64,000 nt of DNA, from contig JAXRKN010000036.1 in assembly GCA_038502055.1 (NCBI GenBank), positions 4,836,001 to 4,900,000 of the forward strand. Reading direction: 5' to 3'. The position numbers were made by a program, and so were the translations under genes. Numbering within the stretch: the first letter of the stretch is position 1; each line of letters begins with the position of its first letter. Positions 60,537 through 64,000 of the stretch are shown here, piece after piece. Below the pieces are notes generated by a model. The model saw only the letters and a list, made by a program, of their open reading frames with translations, did no database searches and was not told where the DNA came from. The DNA is from Tanytarsus gracilentus (Eukaryota > Arthropoda > Insecta > Diptera > Chironomidae).

Positions 60537-63500
60537 TTTGGCCTCATAAATGAACTAAACTGCACGCATTTGATGAAATTATTGTTGCTAATTTCTCTAG
60601 TGTGGTTGACACTTAGTGCGTTTGAACTCCTTTTTTCGAAAAAGCTCTAATTTTTTTTAGGTTTAACACTAAATAACATTTTTTTTGTTTTTTTTAAAGG
60701 GATTCTTTAAAAACTTTTCTAGCGAGTTTTGCAAAATTTTATTGGGGCAACTTTTAAAAATGACATTTAATTCCCACTCAATGAATTTTTTAACAACTAA
60801 ACTCAAAAATAGATATTCCACTGATTCTCGAAAAATCACAAAAGTCAATTGAATTTTTTGTCTACTCATAAAAACCAATAGATGAAAAGGCCCTTAAGTT
60901 AAAACACAACAGATGAAAAAAAATTGATTTTACAGTTCTCAATGCAATGCAAAAAATTCACTTCACATCGTGCAAAAAAGTCATCATATCGAAAAAATCA
61001 GGCAAAACCACCGATGGATTCTCTTCTATAATTTTTTAATTAAAATCTGAAAACTATCTGCTTGTTATTTTTCCCATTCTTTGACTATTTGGCTCAACTT
61101 CCCAATGGCAAAATGTGGAATAACATGCGGCATCAATCGCTATCTTTCATTCATCCTGTCGAGGTCTTTTTTTGTCTCCGTTATATGTGATGTTAAACGC
61201 TCAAATGGTAAACTTTTTATTCGCTATTTTCTAATTGAAATAAGCAAGAGAAGACATGGTAAAAATTTGCATTGACTATAAACAGTGCAAAAAAAAGTAC
61301 CAATAGACTTCAACAACTGACTGTGATTTTTTATTTGAGCTCTTTTCAGTGATTTAAGAAAAAATAATATTTGTAATGATTTTAAACGAAAAATATTTTT
61401 TCAATTTCAGAAGTTATCGAAGCTCATATCGAAATCATTGAAATAAATTTAATTACTTAAAAAAATTTCACAATAGTTTTCGTTTGTAAAATTAAACAAA
61501 TTCATTGAAACAGAAATTTAAATTTACAGCTTTAAAAATTTATATTTTCACTTGAATAATTTTACAAGATTTGGTTCACCTTTTATTCACTCAAATTTAA
61601 ATTAATTTTCATGAGCGCTCCGAAATTTCAATGTATACGCGTCTGAATGCCGATAGCAACTAAAGTTATCCTTTTATGTTTGTTTTCTATACGGTCGTGC
61701 TTTCTGCTGCTGCTTCACTTTTCCCTCTTTTTTTAACACATTTTACTATCTCTATTTTTTTCTCTTGTATAGTAGACCGCACATGTTAATGCAATTTTCC
61801 CCGAATGCCGAAAGAGCGTGAGAGAGAGAGTTCGAGAGGAAAAACGAGAGAAAATTTTGCAACTTGGAAAATTATTTTCGTTTTTTACAATTCTTGTGCG
61901 TAAGAAAATTTTAACTTGAAGCACAATTAAAAACGTCAATTTATGTTAACTTAACTTCAAAATGATTTGGGGAGAAAATTTACGAAATATTTAAAATTAT
62001 AGTTTGTTTATTTTCTTATGATTTATTGATGCTTCATTTAATAAAACATTTCTTCATTCATTAGCTCTGGACTCCTTAAAGAAAGTCGACTGTTTTTATT
62101 GGACAATTAATATTTGATTATCTTTGAGAGCGAATGAGGAAATCTCGAAGGAAATTTCATTACCGTGAGAGCACGAGAGAAAATGTGCGACTGGCCGAAA
62201 AATTTAACGAGAGAGCGAATATGGAAACGAAAGAAAATCTGAGAGACAAATTCTTAGTGTTAAAAGTTAAAGCGTGTAGATAAATTTTTTTAAAAAATAT
62301 TTATTTATTTAATTTCAAGTGGCATGGACTTACAAACAACATATTTTTTAAATTAAAATTTTTTTTTGAAAGCCATATGAGTAAAATTTTGTATGAGAAA
62401 GGACATTTATGAACCCACGAAGGAAACAACTTGAGCCAAAACCCCATCTAAATCTGAAAATTCGAGTCAAATTCAACCGCCCGTTCTTGAGTTATGCCAC
62501 CCACTAAGATCGTAAGAAAGTCTAGTTAAACAGACACGCGAAAGAAAATTAAAGATTACCATTGACGCTTAAAAAAAATTAAGAAGCACACTCAATTTCA
62601 CTTCGTTTTTTACATTTCCAGATCATCAACTTTCAATGCTCACAGAGCAGATAAGGAGAAAAGTTTTTAAATGAACTTTAAATAAATTTACCTCTTTCCT
62701 TTGCTTGTAAATCTGTTTTGGTATTCAATAGAAAAACATTTGCAACTTTTGAGTCTTTAAAAAGGCAAAGAAAAAGTTCAAAAGAGTAGAAAATTCTCCG
62801 GAACCAAATAATTCGTGTCTATCGTTCATTCTTTTTATGTGAATATGTTTTTTTCTCTTATACTTTGGAGTGAAGTGAAGCAATACAGGACTGAAGATAA
62901 ACCTCGAGAGAAAAAAGGTTAAAAATTTCTCCTACAGAATAAATTTTATTTTTATATGCACACTCGCTTTTCAGGCACATTGTAAGGCAGACATAACATC
63001 TAGCACTCCCACTTTATCACATTCATAGGAGGATCGTATGTTAAGATTATCGTATGCTGAATGTTATTAGGTGAAATTGAATTAAATATGAGGCACTTTA
63101 CTCACGATCCCATAAAAAGATTAAGCAAGAGACGACGAAAATCAGAAGGAAGTGGAAATATTTATGTCTTAGAGGATATTTTGTGCGTAAATTTATTAAA
63201 GAAAACGGTTAATCTCATTTTGAAATAGCAAAAAATACAGTCTTTTTGGAGACAAAGATGTGAATTTGTAGGACGGGAAAGAAGGTTGTAAATTTTCATT
63301 AAAGACGAAAAAAATAATATAATATGAGAAAAATAAGTTAAAAGAGCAGAAACGTTCAATTATAGCAGGTAATTTATGATAAAAAAAATTATTTTTCCTT
63401 TTTATACGCACTGATAATGAAATATAATTAGTAATAATTTCAAAATTCGATCAACATAAGTGACTTTTGATAATGAATTGGTTTATTTATGTGAAACAAT

Positions 63501-64000
63501 CACTCAAATTGGTCATCAAACTGCTGTCGAAAAATTAAAATTGCACGAGACGTGGAGTGAGAGAAAATGTTTAAATGTTCAATTTGTATTTAAACAATTG
63601 AATTAAATGTTAAAGCATTAATCATGTCGCTGCCATCTGTTTCATACTGTAATTCACAAATGTCAACGAAACCTCGAAAAAGTCATTTTAAGGAGGGGGT
63701 AGGAAAAGCTGAAAACGTTTCGAGCGTAAAAACCGTTATAAATTATTTATGATTGGAAATTTTAACCCGCCTCCCGAAAAAATGAGGATAATCCGGATAT
63801 TGATTCCAATGGTTTTTCTATGGGCGCATAGTTAAAAGATTCTTGAATGAAAATAGATTTTGTGATTTAATTTGGCTCAGTCAAGCAGAGAACGAAATGA
63901 ATTTTGACCACATAAATCAATTTTAAATAACAAAATTGTTATCGCACAAAGTTGTTTAAAACTCCTCAAAAGTACCCATCAAAGACCACAAAAGTTTTTC
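60537..64000. other. Region upstream of the CARP gene
   Basis: No supported coding gene was found. It should contain the CARP promoter and 5' UTR. The CARP start codon has a good context (GCCAAAATGG). One retroelement-like 3' segment lies at about 62.43-62.55 kb. Other frames are short and lack support. Confidence 0.4.
62430..62545 (+). repeat. Retroelement-like 3' end fragment
   Basis: The segment CAACCGCCCGTTCTTGAGTT followed by ATGCCACCCACTAAGATCGT and AAACAGACACGCG has the look of the 3' region of insect RTE-type LINEs or their derivatives (a 'ccgttcttgagttatg...acagac' pattern). The ACTAAGATCGTAAGAAAGT part is shared with dispersed repeat B at 45324. The family assignment is an inference. 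Confidence 0.35.

Overview
The window is AT-rich eukaryotic DNA with spliceosomal introns, TCAGT-type initiators, AATAAA poly(A) signals and insect-type gene content. It looks like a fly genome. Short introns and a carbonic-anhydrase-related protein (CARP) and fructose-1,6-bisphosphatase that read as dipteran suggest a lower (nematoceran) fly. That assignment is an inference; the species is not recognised. No rRNA, CRISPR array or bacterial operon structure was seen.

Layout. 1-7.6 kb: no gene seen. 7.64-8.45 kb: a five-exon gene for an unrecognised 182-residue secreted protein. 8.5-13.6 kb: no gene seen. 13.6-30.8 kb: a same-strand cluster of small secreted-protein genes. Twelve intact genes end in one shared tail, Cys-x(9-13)-Cys-[RK]-x-[hydrophobic], and two further copies are decayed. 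Two neighbours in the cluster (an amphipathic 150-residue protein and a Ser/Thr-rich mucin-like protein) lack the tail. One subgroup (five genes) has a signal-peptide exon, a phase-2 intron and a mature exon; the others are mostly intronless. Two non-coding transposon-like elements sit inside the cluster: a 1.65-kb element with CCCTGGTAGAAC ends and tandem 68-bp units (23.6-25.3 kb), and a 1.47-kb near-perfect foldback with a 6-bp target duplication (27.4-28.9 kb). 30.8-39.2 kb: no gene seen.

39.25-60.54 kb, minus strand: one long gene for a catalytically inactive carbonic-anhydrase-related protein of the CA10/CA11 type. It was assembled from nine exons, including microexons of 28 and 23 nt, and gives 343 residues. 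Its 12-kb first intron holds a complete five-exon fructose-1,6-bisphosphatase gene on the opposite strand (50.06-51.79 kb) and a tail-to-tail pair of intact, intron-containing genes for envelope-type membrane proteins (55.2-56.9 kb plus strand, 57.4-59.1 kb minus strand). The pair resembles insect errantivirus Env/baculovirus F proteins and carries no gag, pol or LTR. 60.5-64 kb: no gene, one retroelement-like 3' end.

Working view. The cluster is an expanding and decaying family of secreted peptides or proproteins. kappaB-like and GATA sites upstream of some members hint at immune or fat-body expression, which is unproven. The envelope-type pair looks like host-retained genes nested in a conserved neural-type gene. 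All splice models were read by eye from reading frame, splice sites and family similarity; no search was run.
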